A DNA stretch of 64,000 nt from Pseudoalteromonas sp. GCY (lineage in GTDB: Bacteria; Pseudomonadota; Gammaproteobacteria; Enterobacterales; Alteromonadaceae), in contig NZ_CP068022.1 of NCBI RefSeq assembly GCF_016695175.1, positions 978,001 through 1,042,000 on the forward strand. The letters are read 5' to 3'. The translations under genes were made by a program, and so were the position numbers. The notes under the pieces are model-generated. The model was not told the DNA's origin. It worked only from the letters and a program-made list of their open reading frames with translations, and ran no database searches. Below are positions 18,758 through 27,207 of this stretch, in pieces; position 1 is the first letter of the stretch; each line of letters begins with the position of its first letter.

Positions 18758-19327
18758 CTAATTAATATAAAGCGAGTCGCTTGACGTACCAAATGGCGAA
18801 GCTGTTGAATTTGACGAAACTTTAACTTGACCAGATTCTTGACCTGAGAAGTCCCAACCGTACAACCAACCCGTGACAGTTTCCCCAACCGAACAACGGT
18901 GTAAATCGTTGCCACACCGAACTTCACTCAATCCAGTTGATTTAGAGATCCCATTCATCACAGCATTATTCGGATTACCATAACCAAACTGCCAAGCGTA
19001 GATAAATAGATAGCTGCCGCCGTGGTTGGTTCCTGTAGAAAGTTGACTTTGTGAAATAGTCTGATCGCCACCTAATTGCGAACGTACGATACCCAGCTCA
19101 AAATACGTGATCCCTTGAGCCGGAGCCATTGGCGTGATCTCAGCACTGCTCGTTGAAAACTCATCTCTAGCGACAGGTGCATGCATGGCAAGTGGGGTTT
19201 GTTCAAAGTCTAACGAATAGTAAGTAGTCGGATTTTTCATCACACCTTGCTCAATATCTCCAGCAACAGCAGAAAATGCGGAGGTGAGAGCCAACATTAG
19301 TAGCATTGAATAGCTTTTTTTCTTCAT
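18758..19327 (-). CDS. Secreted DUF4879 (YolA-like) protein
   Basis: A 189-residue exported protein: a lysine-rich start, hydrophobic stretch and AVAG cleavage site give a clear signal peptide. The mature C-terminal part has the pattern I associate with DUF4879/YolA proteins: ITYFELGIVRSQLGG, then NHGGSYLFIYAWQFGYG, RCGNDLHRCSVGETVTGWLYG and a SDSLYIN end. The family is secreted and of unknown role. The start at 19327 is chosen because AAGGA lies eight bases upstream and the signal peptide then begins MKKK. Two cysteines around residue 145 could form a disulfide. Confidence 0.65.
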   Translation of the reverse strand: MKKKSYSMLLMLALTSAFSAVAGDIEQGVMKNPTTYYSLDFEQTPLAMHAPVARDEFSTSSAEITPMAPAQGITYFELGIVRSQLGGDQTISQSQLSTGTNHGGSYLFIYAWQFGYGNPNNAVMNGISKSTGLSEVRCGNDLHRCSVGETVTGWLYGWDFSGQESGQVKVSSNSTASPFGTSSDSLYIN

Positions 19328-19348
19328 CTTAATTGTCCTTTTAAACAC

Positions 19349-19762
19349 TGTTTAAGTTATCGATGCCAGTTATGTCAATTCGTTTTAGCTTATTCACATT
19401 AGCAAGCTATGGATGACGCTTTCAAAATTAAAACAAGCTCTTAGGTTAATCTTGAAATGTATATGGCTTAGCAAAAATTAAAGCATTATCTACTTAAAGA
19501 TAGATAACTTCATTACGAGGATTGATATAAACCGCCGCTGGCAGTTACAAACAATAACACGAAAATAACACCAAACAACAAAACAAACCAATATATTTAC
19601 ATATTTATGTTTATAACAGGATCTGGATCAAGTGATAAAAAGCCAAGCACGTACGACATCAGTAATGCCAATGCGTTATAAAGTCGAGAAGAAATAAGTA
19701 ATAGTCAAAACTGAAGCAATTACATTTATCGACTGAGCGGGAAGGTTTCTTGATATTCAGGC
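19349..19762. other. AT-rich gap with no recognised feature
   Basis: No coding frame, long inverted repeat or mobile-element remnant was recognised. It presumably holds the promoter of the DUF4879 gene. Confidence 0.4.
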
Positions 19763-19793
19763 ACAAAAAAAGCAAGCCTTAGCTTGCTTTTTC
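19763..19793 (-). terminator. Terminator of the cold-shock gene
   Basis: Stem AAGCAAGC/GCTTGCTT (19770-19777 with 19782-19789) has a 4-base loop and a seven-base T run on the minus strand. It lies 16 bases past the stop codon. Confidence 0.85.
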
Positions 19794-19809
19794 TTCATCA
19801 ATTAAGCGA

Positions 19810-20019
19810 TTAAAGCTTAACGATGTTCTCAGCTTGAGGACCTTTCTGGCCGTCAGTTACTGTGAATTCTACTCTCTCGCCTTCAGCAAGTGTACGGAAA
19901 CCGTCACCTTTGATTGCGCTGAAGTGTGCGAACACGTCAGGGCCATTTTCTTGAGCGATGAAACCAAAACCTTTAGACTCGTTAAACCACTTAACGGTAC
20001 CTGTAAGAGTGCTAGACAT
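19810..20019 (-). CDS. CspA-family cold-shock protein
   Basis: A 69-residue single cold-shock domain that binds single-stranded RNA/DNA. The RNP1 motif KGFGFI and RNP2 motif DVFAHFSAI are intact. The start at 20019 ([17 protein letters not shown]) gives the usual family length; the longer frame extends into the leader. The 350-base gene-free stretch upstream suggests the long 5' leader typical of cspA-type mRNAs. Confidence 0.95.
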   Translation of the reverse strand: MSSTLTGTVKWFNESKGFGFIAQENGPDVFAHFSAIKGDGFRTLAEGERVEFTVTDGQKGPQAENIVKL

Positions 20020-20369
20020 AATACTAATCCTGATATAAAAACAAAAACCAATGCTGCGCATTGATGAGCTATGCCCATGTGGGCGCATAGACCTAAATTT
20101 GTAGAGTGGATAAAACTTCAGGACGGTACTACTACAAGCAAACACTTATACAACAACGTAATGGAGATTTTAAAACACTGACTCAAATTCTGTCTATGAA
20201 CATCATATAGGGATTCCGCCCTAAGTCAATGTATTTTTAATCATCAATATGACTTGCTAATGACAAATATCAATATTTTTTTGACCGCTTTTTCAACACC
20301 CTATTTTTAAAAATATTATTCCGCTAACCCCCCGTAAACAATAGAGATTGCAATAAAATATTCATAAAA
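20020..20369 (-). other. Gene-free stretch: cold-shock leader and gap
   Basis: The first part should be the 5' untranslated leader of the cold-shock gene. No independent coding frame is credible here. The exact promoter was not identified. Confidence 0.4.
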
Positions 20370-21200
20370 CTAAAGAGGCTTTTTTGACTCTAATTCCCGA
20401 ATTAATTGCACCACTTGCTCCACGACCACTTGCGGGGCATTCATAGGTACAGTATGGTCACTTCCTTTGGCAATAATTAGCTCAGAATCACAATGTGATG
20501 CCAACGCTTCTTGTCCTTCTCGCCATGCTTTAACATCACGCTGAGTTGGATCAAATGGTCTTTGGGCAACGATGACACGACACGGAATATGATCAGGAGC
20601 TTGATGCGCCCGAACACTCGCAACGGTTTCACTTAGCGCTTGAGTTTCACGACGTAGTGCTTCACCGAAGGTATTTTCTGGCAGTGTACTTAAGGGCTTA
20701 AGTAGCTTATCCTGCCCTAGGGCGTGGGTTTTATCGATGAAGTAAACAGTCACAGGGTCAACATACAACAAGGCTGCAACTTGCTCAGGATAATAGGTGA
20801 TGTAGTTTTGCATTACATAGTATGCGTATGAATGACCGACATAGATAAACGGCGGCCGAATATCAAGCGTTTTCAGCACTTCACGAAGATTACGATTATC
20901 CGTATCAACACTATAGGCTCTGCGGCTAAGCTCGCTTTTACCATAACCTTCGCGATTATAGGCCACCAACGCATTGGGTACTTGCTGTGCGAGACCCATC
21001 ATTACTGGTGTCCAATAAATTGCAGGCGCTGCAGAACCGCTTTCAAAAACAATGGCAGGTTCATTGCCTGCAACATGATAAACCTGCAAAGATACTTTGT
21101 TCGCAACCACGATATGCTCTTGAATATCGCGTTCAAGCGCAACTTGTGCATAGGCACTATTAACAAACAAAAAACCCAATAAAGTTAGCGTGCGATACAT
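20370..21200 (-). CDS. Secreted alpha/beta hydrolase
   Basis: This 276-residue protein has a signal peptide (about 1-18) and the alpha/beta-hydrolase layout. An oxyanion region is at IVFESGSAAPAIYW, the nucleophile elbow is GHSYAYYV with serine at about residue 122, and a late histidine lies in GSDHTVPMN. Substrate unknown; esterase-type activity is likely. It is separated from the downstream operon by about 110 bases and probably has its own promoter. Confidence 0.8.
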   Translation of the reverse strand: MYRTLTLLGFLFVNSAYAQVALERDIQEHIVVANKVSLQVYHVAGNEPAIVFESGSAAPAIYWTPVMMGLAQQVPNALVAYNREGYGKSELSRRAYSVDTDNRNLREVLKTLDIRPPFIYVGHSYAYYVMQNYITYYPEQVAALLYVDPVTVYFIDKTHALGQDKLLKPLSTLPENTFGEALRRETQALSETVASVRAHQAPDHIPCRVIVAQRPFDPTQRDVKAWREGQEALASHCDSELIIAKGSDHTVPMNAPQVVVEQVVQLIRELESKKPL

Positions 21201-21312
21201 ATCGTTTCCTTGATATCTATAGTTCGACTCTAAAGTTAGCAGCTAGATGCACCATAAGCCAATGACATTTTTGCTGCATCTCCCCCTCTTTTAAACAAAG
21301 TAAAAGCAACAC

Positions 21313-22020
21313 TTAAAACTCAAATTCCAATGCGAGTCTAAAGCTATGATCTTTGCCGGATTGGCTGATCTCCGAAATAAAACCCGCTTCCCATTTCAGC
21401 TGTTTTTGACCTTCGAATCGATGTAGTCCGATAAACCCTGGACCAACACCAAAGAAGTCTTCTCCGACATAGACTTCAATTGCTGGCTGAAAAGCACTAT
21501 ACAAGCGGTAGCGCAGTTGCGCTCTAAACTCAGATTCCCACTCATCCTCAATGTCCTTGCCCCACTCCCTCACCAAAAATGCATTCATGGTGAGGCTCGT
21601 GCGACCAAATTCCTTCTCAAATAAAAACCCAGCGGTAGCTTCATAGGCATCGAACTTATGGCGTTTTTCAAGCTCAAACAACATGCCAATATCCGCCCAG
21701 TAGCGCCCTTGCTCTACAAATTGCCACCGCGACTCTAACTCGTAAGCAGCCAAGTCAAAGTTGCCCTCATCGTCGCGCTCACCTATCGCGTAACCTTCGA
21801 TGGTCATCGTCTCGGTGAGGCTCCAACCAAGCCCTAAGCGCTGTGCCAACACATTCCCTTGCTCGGTTTGGCGAGATAGTAGTCGCCACTCCAACTCACG
21901 TTCAAGCGGCATCACATAAGGATGATAAACTTTGTCCACCACCATACCATCCGCTTTTGCGCTAAACGCCACAACCCCAAAAACACTCACCAGCAGCGCG
22001 AGTAAAACATTATTTCGCAT
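21313..22020 (-). CDS. Outer-membrane beta-barrel-like protein, last gene of the ten-gene operon
   Basis: A 235-residue protein with a signal peptide ending at SAKA (about residue 22) and alternating amphipathic strands ending in FRLALEFEF, a terminal aromatic residue typical of outer-membrane barrels. I do not recognise a specific family. It overlaps the gene before it by 11 bases, so it is translationally coupled to the membrane protein and cupredoxin. Context suggests an envelope partner in metal or small-molecule transfer (inference). Confidence 0.7.
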   Translation of the reverse strand: MRNNVLLALLVSVFGVVAFSAKADGMVVDKVYHPYVMPLERELEWRLLSRQTEQGNVLAQRLGLGWSLTETMTIEGYAIGERDDEGNFDLAAYELESRWQFVEQGRYWADIGMLFELEKRHKFDAYEATAGFLFEKEFGRTSLTMNAFLVREWGKDIEDEWESEFRAQLRYRLYSAFQPAIEVYVGEDFFGVGPGFIGLHRFEGQKQLKWEAGFISEISQSGKDHSFRLALEFEF

Positions 22021-22741
22021 GCGCTGTTCTCCAATATGTACATCCCAAGAACGTAATCAACGCGCCTCCAAACCCTGCAAGCGTCGCAGCATTTGGTGTT
22101 GCTTCATACCCCACTAATACTCTCAGCACTCGACCAATAACACTGTGTTCGTCCACAATTTGTCGCAAGTCTATTTCAAGTCTAGCGGCACTAATTAAGT
22201 CCACTTGAAGCGCTAAGTCCAATGCAATCGACACCTTACTCGCACCGTGTAAAGCCAGTAACAACAGCAACAACCAAGGTAAGTGCTTACTCTTCAGCCA
22301 ATCTAGGAAAAAGAAGAGTAGAATAGAAAAGCTCAAACAGATCCCTACACCGAGCGAGGTGCCAATGGCGAGGGTTTGACCATCCGCAGGCTTTGAATAA
22401 GAGAACGCAAAGCTTGCCAAATGGTGCAAATACAGTACCACGGCTAAGCCAAAAGCCGATGCAGCAAGTGCCGTATGTCCGGTGCGTTTTGTTGCAATCA
22501 TTAAGCAAAATAAACTGAGCAACAGACCTATTTGCAATAACTCAAACCCGCGATAATCAAAACTCGAGGCTATTTCTCCACCCAAAAACCATATGCCAAA
22601 GCAGCCGACTAGCCCCGCACTTAACGCGATGAGTGTCGTTTTAAGCGGTAAAGCTGCATTGGTACATTGTGCTAATAGTACCCAAAGTACAGTTACTGGT
22701 AATAATTGGTTCACGCTCACCACCACCGCATTAAGAAGCAT
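22010..22741 (-). CDS. Polytopic membrane protein, possibly a degenerate FTR1-like permease
   Basis: A 243-residue protein with about seven predicted transmembrane helices. Size, topology and the preceding cupredoxin gene resemble FTR1/EfeU iron permeases. The REXXE iron-binding motifs that define that family are not visible: the expected first-helix site reads VNQLLP. So either it is a diverged non-canonical member or a different permease. It overlaps both neighbours by 11 bases. Confidence 0.6.
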   Translation of the reverse strand: MLLNAVVVSVNQLLPVTVLWVLLAQCTNAALPLKTTLIALSAGLVGCFGIWFLGGEIASSFDYRGFELLQIGLLLSLFCLMIATKRTGHTALAASAFGLAVVLYLHHLASFAFSYSKPADGQTLAIGTSLGVGICLSFSILLFFFLDWLKSKHLPWLLLLLLALHGASKVSIALDLALQVDLISAARLEIDLRQIVDEHSVIGRVLRVLVGYEATPNAATLAGFGGALITFLGCTYWRTAHAK

Positions 22742-23090
22742 TGTTTGGCTCCTTCACGATAACGATACCTTGTGCTGTATTTGGTGAAAATTCACCAAAA
22801 AAACTATATTCACCGGGTGCTAACGGACCGATATAAATCACACTTTTACGGTTTGGAAAGAGCACTTTTTCACGATTAAGATCAAAACTGTCAAACTCTT
22901 CAACCTGAGGGTCTTGATTCTCGATGATGAGCTTTACTTTGCGATTTGCAGGCACCTCAACTTGTGCAGGTGTAAATAAATGATTTTTAAGAATAATGGT
23001 AAAACTTTCTTCCGCCCACAAGGCGAAACTACAGGTCGCCAAAGGCAAACCAAGCGCGAAAGACAGCGAAGAGACCTTAGTCCTTAGCAT
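22731..23090 (-). CDS. Periplasmic cupredoxin-like protein
   Basis: A 119-residue exported protein. After the signal peptide (about 1-27) the mature part has the single cupredoxin fold pattern seen in EfeO N-domains (FTIILKNHLFTPAQVEVPAN, then PGEYSFFGEF). The Cys-His-Met copper ligands are missing in the usual loop, so a classical type-1 copper site is unlikely. It overlaps the sensor kinase gene by 14 bases and the next gene by 11. Confidence 0.75.
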   Translation of the reverse strand: MLRTKVSSLSFALGLPLATCSFALWAEESFTIILKNHLFTPAQVEVPANRKVKLIIENQDPQVEEFDSFDLNREKVLFPNRKSVIYIGPLAPGEYSFFGEFSPNTAQGIVIVKEPNNAS

Positions 23091-24408
23091 CCTGCCCCCT
23101 CGGTAAATTTACACAAACTCTAAGCCCGCCTAAATGACTACGAGCAAAAGAGATATCTGCATGATAAATTGCAATTATATGATTGACTATCGCCATTCCT
23201 AAACCAGCCCCTTTTTCCCCTGAAGGGTGTTTATCTCCACCAACGCGATAAAACCTGTCAAAAATCCGCTCTATTTCCGCATCCGACATACCACAACCCG
23301 AATCATCGATTTGCCATACAACCCGCTGCGCATGCTGCTGAATTTTTACTTCTATGTCACCTTCAATTGGCGTGTATTTAATCGCATTACCAATTAGATT
23401 AGAAAATAATGTGGTTAATGTGAACTCACAGCCCTCTAAGGTCGCTTCTGATGCATCTAAGCTGATATTTTGTGATTTTTGTTCAATTCTCGGGTAACAG
23501 TTAGCAATCAAGTGTTGAGTTAATGCCACTAAGTCTTGCTGCGCAAATTGTTTATGCCACAGTTCTGGTTCTGTACGTGCTAAAGTCAGCATTTGCTCAA
23601 CCACATGGTTTAGCTGCTCAAGCCCTTTTGACATAGCAATGGCACTGGGATGCTTAGTGTCGTGCGTTAAATTATGCAGATGGATTTTTAAGCTTGCGAT
23701 CGGCGTTTTTAACTCATGAGCGGCATCGGAAGCAAAATAACGCTCTTTAAGATACGCGACCTCAACTTTTTGAAAGAGGTCATTTAGCGTCGCGATAACG
23801 ATTGCCACTTCCGCTTTGTCGCTTTGCACTTCCAGCTGCGTAAAGTCTTTGGGGTTACGTCGTCTAAGCTCTTTAGAAAGATCTCGTAAAGGCTTTAACG
23901 CCGTATAAATAATCCATGCAATAAACACCGCAAGAAACGGCATGATCACCACCAGCGGCGTCATTGCGGAGACAATCATGCCTTCAGCAAGGGCAAAACG
24001 CTTTTGTACCGGCTCTGCTACCAGTATTTGCCTGTCACCAAACGCTTCACTGAAGGTTCTGAGTCTAGTCGCCCCCACATTTTGGGTGCTAAATCCAGCA
24101 TGATAATTAAGCTTATTTTTGTACTTAGCAAGTAGCTCACTGCCTGCGACAACTTGATTGCGCTCAAGGACTAAAAAGTAAAATGCGCTATTACCCGCAC
24201 CACTGGGCAAGGTAGTCGCGGTGACTTGAGCATTAACGAGTATAGCGATGGACTCTAAATGGCTGTCTAATTGTGCTTGTGCCATCGCCATGCTGGAGTG
24301 ATAACCCCGTAGCAGCGCCATGGATGCACTCAGCACCAAAGCTGACACTAAAATTAGGGTCAACTTTCTCGTTATTGAAGCACCTCCAAGCGAGCTTTTC
24401 GTGCCCAC
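23077..24408 (-). CDS. Sensor histidine kinase of the operon
   Basis: This 443-residue kinase is of the QseC/PmrB type: two membrane helices (about 15-33 and 145-170), a periplasmic sensor between them, the H-box ASDAAHELKTP (His231), N-box NLIGNAIKYTP, G1 DSGCGMS and G2 KGAGLGMAI. It starts with GTG, overlapping the response-regulator stop codon by one base (TAGTG). It is predicted to phosphorylate that regulator. Confidence 0.93.
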   Translation of the reverse strand: MGTKSSLGGASITRKLTLILVSALVLSASMALLRGYHSSMAMAQAQLDSHLESIAILVNAQVTATTLPSGAGNSAFYFLVLERNQVVAGSELLAKYKNKLNYHAGFSTQNVGATRLRTFSEAFGDRQILVAEPVQKRFALAEGMIVSAMTPLVVIMPFLAVFIAWIIYTALKPLRDLSKELRRRNPKDFTQLEVQSDKAEVAIVIATLNDLFQKVEVAYLKERYFASDAAHELKTPIASLKIHLHNLTHDTKHPSAIAMSKGLEQLNHVVEQMLTLARTEPELWHKQFAQQDLVALTQHLIANCYPRIEQKSQNISLDASEATLEGCEFTLTTLFSNLIGNAIKYTPIEGDIEVKIQQHAQRVVWQIDDSGCGMSDAEIERIFDRFYRVGGDKHPSGEKGAGLGMAIVNHIIAIYHADISFARSHLGGLRVCVNLPRGQDAKD

Positions 24409-25070
24409 TAAGCCCCCTTGCCAACAACATAGCCAATGCCACGCAGCGTTTTAATAAATCCGTCGGGCATTTTCTTGCGTAGGTGGTGAATATGCACCTC
24501 AATAGCATTAGAACCCAAAGCTTCTCCCCAATCATAGAGCTTAGATTCTAACTGAGTTTTTGAAAGCACACGGCCGCTGTTTTCCATCAGCGCCTTGAGT
24601 AGCATATATTCTTTACGAGGTAATTCTTGAGCGCTACCACTTACAAGCACCTCGTGACTGGCGAGATCTAACACCACGTCATTACAACTCAACGTGCTGC
24701 TCACTTGTTTAGTGAAGCGTCGACCAATCACCCGTAAACGCGCAAATAGTTCTTTAGGCTCAAACGGCTTAGCCAAATAGTCATCAGCCCCTAAATCCAG
24801 CCCTGCAATTTTATCATCAAGACTATTTCTTGCCGTTAGAATGAGCGCAGCGGTTTGCGATTTGGTTTTCTTTAGCGCCTTGAGTACCGCCAAACCGTCT
24901 CCATCGGGTAGACCTAGGTCAAGCACCACCAGCTCAAATTCGCCAGATTCAACAAAACTGATTGCTTGTCTTTGCGTCGGCGCATGCTCGATGGCGTACC
25001 CTTCTTTTTTAAGTGATGCGATGAGCCCCTGTGCCAGTAGCTCATCGTCCTCTACAAGTAATAGCCTCAT
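24408..25070 (-). CDS. OmpR-family response regulator
   Basis: A 220-residue regulator with an N-terminal receiver domain (acidic pair at 7-9, phospho-acceptor Asp51 in VVLDLGLPDGDG, lysine in LAKPF) and a C-terminal winged helix (IEVHIHHLRKKM, TLRGIGYVV). It overlaps the TPR gene by four bases and the kinase by one. Its likely target is this operon's promoter upstream of 29323 (inference). Confidence 0.93.
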   Translation of the reverse strand: MRLLLVEDDELLAQGLIASLKKEGYAIEHAPTQRQAISFVESGEFELVVLDLGLPDGDGLAVLKALKKTKSQTAALILTARNSLDDKIAGLDLGADDYLAKPFEPKELFARLRVIGRRFTKQVSSTLSCNDVVLDLASHEVLVSGSAQELPRKEYMLLKALMENSGRVLSKTQLESKLYDWGEALGSNAIEVHIHHLRKKMPDGFIKTLRGIGYVVGKGA

Positions 25071-25723
25071 TTATTCCTTCTTTTTAGCTTTTTTTCGACT
25101 TTCGCCAATAGCTGTGCCACTTCTTCTTGACGGTATTCATCCGCTTTTTCTCTACCCGGACGACTTGGCGCATTCTGCGCTTTTTTTAAGTGTGCAAGCG
25201 CGGCACTATAATCACGTTCGTCATATAAAAACTGTGCATAGAAATAGTTTACATCAATTCCTGCCGGATTAAGCGCTAATGATTCTTGGAACAGCTTTTT
25301 CGCCTTTTTATCGCTGCCAAACCCAATTGGCCAGCCTGGGACCTGAGCATAGAGCGTCCCTAAACTCGTTAATGCAGAACCAGACAGTGCGTTTTTATCA
25401 AGTTCAATGGCTTTTTCGAATGAGGCTTTCGCATCTTTGGCAAGACCAAGCGCCCCCAAGCCACCTTTCGCTCCAGCAAAGCTCGACTGCACAATACCAC
25501 GCCAGATGTAAGCTTCTGCGCGATCTGGATATTGTTCAACAAATGCCACGCACTGCTTAACCAATTCTTCAAATGCTTTTTCTTGGGCATCGCCCTCGGT
25601 TTCATAATTTACCGTTGCCCATTTAGTTTGGACTTGGCTAAGATCATCGTCAAATGCTGCCCAAGCACCTTGACTGAATACCAGTAATGTTGCTGAAGCT
25701 AACAAGGTTTTTAGTGCGTTCAT
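25067..25723 (-). CDS. Exported TPR-repeat protein
   Basis: This 218-residue protein has a signal peptide (about 1-22, ending GAWA) and two to three tetratricopeptide-like helical repeats (around 65-95, 100-135 and 140-175, including ALAHLKKAQNAP). Such proteins scaffold envelope complexes. It overlaps its neighbours by four bases on each side. No enzyme signature is present. Confidence 0.75.
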   Translation of the reverse strand: MNALKTLLASATLLVFSQGAWAAFDDDLSQVQTKWATVNYETEGDAQEKAFEELVKQCVAFVEQYPDRAEAYIWRGIVQSSFAGAKGGLGALGLAKDAKASFEKAIELDKNALSGSALTSLGTLYAQVPGWPIGFGSDKKAKKLFQESLALNPAGIDVNYFYAQFLYDERDYSAALAHLKKAQNAPSRPGREKADEYRQEEVAQLLAKVEKKLKRRNK

Positions 25724-26511
25724 CGTAATGACTCCTTAGTGGAAAAAATGGTTTGGATGGTTTTTACTTTTTTGATTAATGCGTTATCAACAAACTCTGG
25801 CATCAAGCCATTGAGTCTCGCAAAAAACCGTTCAGGAAAACCAATGGCAGCGCGTTTGGTGTTGCTATGGAGCAATTTCATAAAGGCTTGTGCAACGACT
25901 TCTGGCGAGTCCATCTGATTGCCTAGTGCATGGTTTACGGCCGTCGCGCGGTCGTCATTCATTTCAGTTGTGGTTGCGCGCGGCGCAAGATATTTAACCG
26001 CCACTTGGTCATCGAGTTCCCGCGTCAGTGCCTCTGTAAAACCACGCAGACCGAACTTGCTAGCGCAATAGCTGCTTTGATATGGAAAGCCGATAGAACC
26101 AAACGCTGAACCTACGTTAACTATGGTGCCATGACTGGAGATCAGCTGTGGTAAACACGCTTGGCTAACTAGCATGGGCGCCAATAAATTCGTCTCCATC
26201 TGCTTTTTTAAGTCAGTAGGTAAAATTTCAGCAAACCCAGCCATGGTATTAATGCCCGCGTTGTTGACGAGTAAGTCAACCCCACCCATAGTCGCTGCTT
26301 TTCTCGCGATTTGTGTCGCTGCATCCTCAGCTGTGATGTCTAAAGCAAGATAATCGTGTTCTCCCGATAACCCCGCTATCACCTGCTTTAATTTTTCGCT
26401 GTCCCGACCAATCAGCAAACAATGCCAATTATGCATGGCCAACTGTTTACTAATGGCCCGACCGATCCCCCGAGATCCCCCAGTGATAACGGCAAGTTTT
26501 GTTGCTTTCAT
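25720..26511 (-). CDS. Short-chain dehydrogenase/reductase
   Basis: A 263-residue SDR oxidoreductase with the NAD(P)-binding GGSRGIGR motif near the N-terminus, NNAG, catalytic Ser in VGSAFGS and Tyr/Lys in YQSSYCASKFGL. It starts inside the stop codon of the diiron-protein gene (TGATG overlap). It probably reduces or oxidises an intermediate of the small pathway encoded here; the substrate is unknown. Confidence 0.9.
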   Translation of the reverse strand: MKATKLAVITGGSRGIGRAISKQLAMHNWHCLLIGRDSEKLKQVIAGLSGEHDYLALDITAEDAATQIARKAATMGGVDLLVNNAGINTMAGFAEILPTDLKKQMETNLLAPMLVSQACLPQLISSHGTIVNVGSAFGSIGFPYQSSYCASKFGLRGFTEALTRELDDQVAVKYLAPRATTTEMNDDRATAVNHALGNQMDSPEVVAQAFMKLLHSNTKRAAIGFPERFFARLNGLMPEFVDNALIKKVKTIQTIFSTKESLR

Positions 26512-27194
26512 CAGCCTACCTCCGCAAATTCAACACCTGCAGGCACCGCTTCAATGTTGCGGAATATGTCGCCGTACAAGCGATAAAACTGTTTAGCGCT
26601 GTGAATAATGATCGCTTGCTCTTTTTCACAGCTGATCTTGTTCATCAGCCCTGCAAAAAAGTCAATATGCTCAACATCTAACGCGCCATGAGATGTTAAA
26701 TAGGAAAATGCGCTACGAGGCAGACCAAGTTTATTCGCAATTTGACGAGCTGCATCATCGGCAAGTGCGATGGAAGTGCCCTCAAGCACATTAACCATGC
26801 CAAAAAAGCTCAATGGGTGTTTACGAGCGATACTGTCGTAGGCGTAAGACACCATCATTTCAGTTGCGAAGCTTGGCATACTATGACGTATTACTTCTTT
26901 ATCCACACCACAGGCGGCAATATCATTAAGGATCCACTCTTGGTGTCCCATTTCTTCTTCGATGTAATGCCCTATTGCTTCTCGCAACCATTCTTTACTG
27001 TCATCTAGCCTTGCGCCACACGCCATAAGGAGTGGTACTGTGTGCTTTACGTGGTGAAATGCCTGTTGCAAAAATGAAACGTATTGGCCTTTGGTGATCT
27101 GACCATGAAAAACATCATGAATAATTGGTGCGCTTAGTAGATATTGGCGCGCTTGTTCCGTTTCTAATTGTAAGGTTTGGTAAAAATTGCTCAT
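26511..27194 (-). CDS. Haem-oxygenase-like diiron (TenA/PqqC/CADD-type) protein
   Basis: A 227-residue all-helical protein of the haem-oxygenase-like iron-containing redox family. Candidate ligands are His84 (in EEEMGHQEW), Glu138 (VLEG) and the His169-x3-Asp173-x2-His176 set. This spacing equals the His-x3-Asp-x2-His end of the diiron protein CADD, and the 54-residue step from His84 to Glu138 also fits. Related enzymes use O2 to cleave or rearrange amino-acid or fatty-acid substrates. It lies between the AMP ligase and the SDR. Confidence 0.8.
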   Translation of the reverse strand: MSNFYQTLQLETEQARQYLLSAPIIHDVFHGQITKGQYVSFLQQAFHHVKHTVPLLMACGARLDDSKEWLREAIGHYIEEEMGHQEWILNDIAACGVDKEVIRHSMPSFATEMMVSYAYDSIARKHPLSFFGMVNVLEGTSIALADDAARQIANKLGLPRSAFSYLTSHGALDVEHIDFFAGLMNKISCEKEQAIIIHSAKQFYRLYGDIFRNIEAVPAGVEFAEVG

Positions 27195-27207
27195 CGTTGT
27201 TTTCCTT

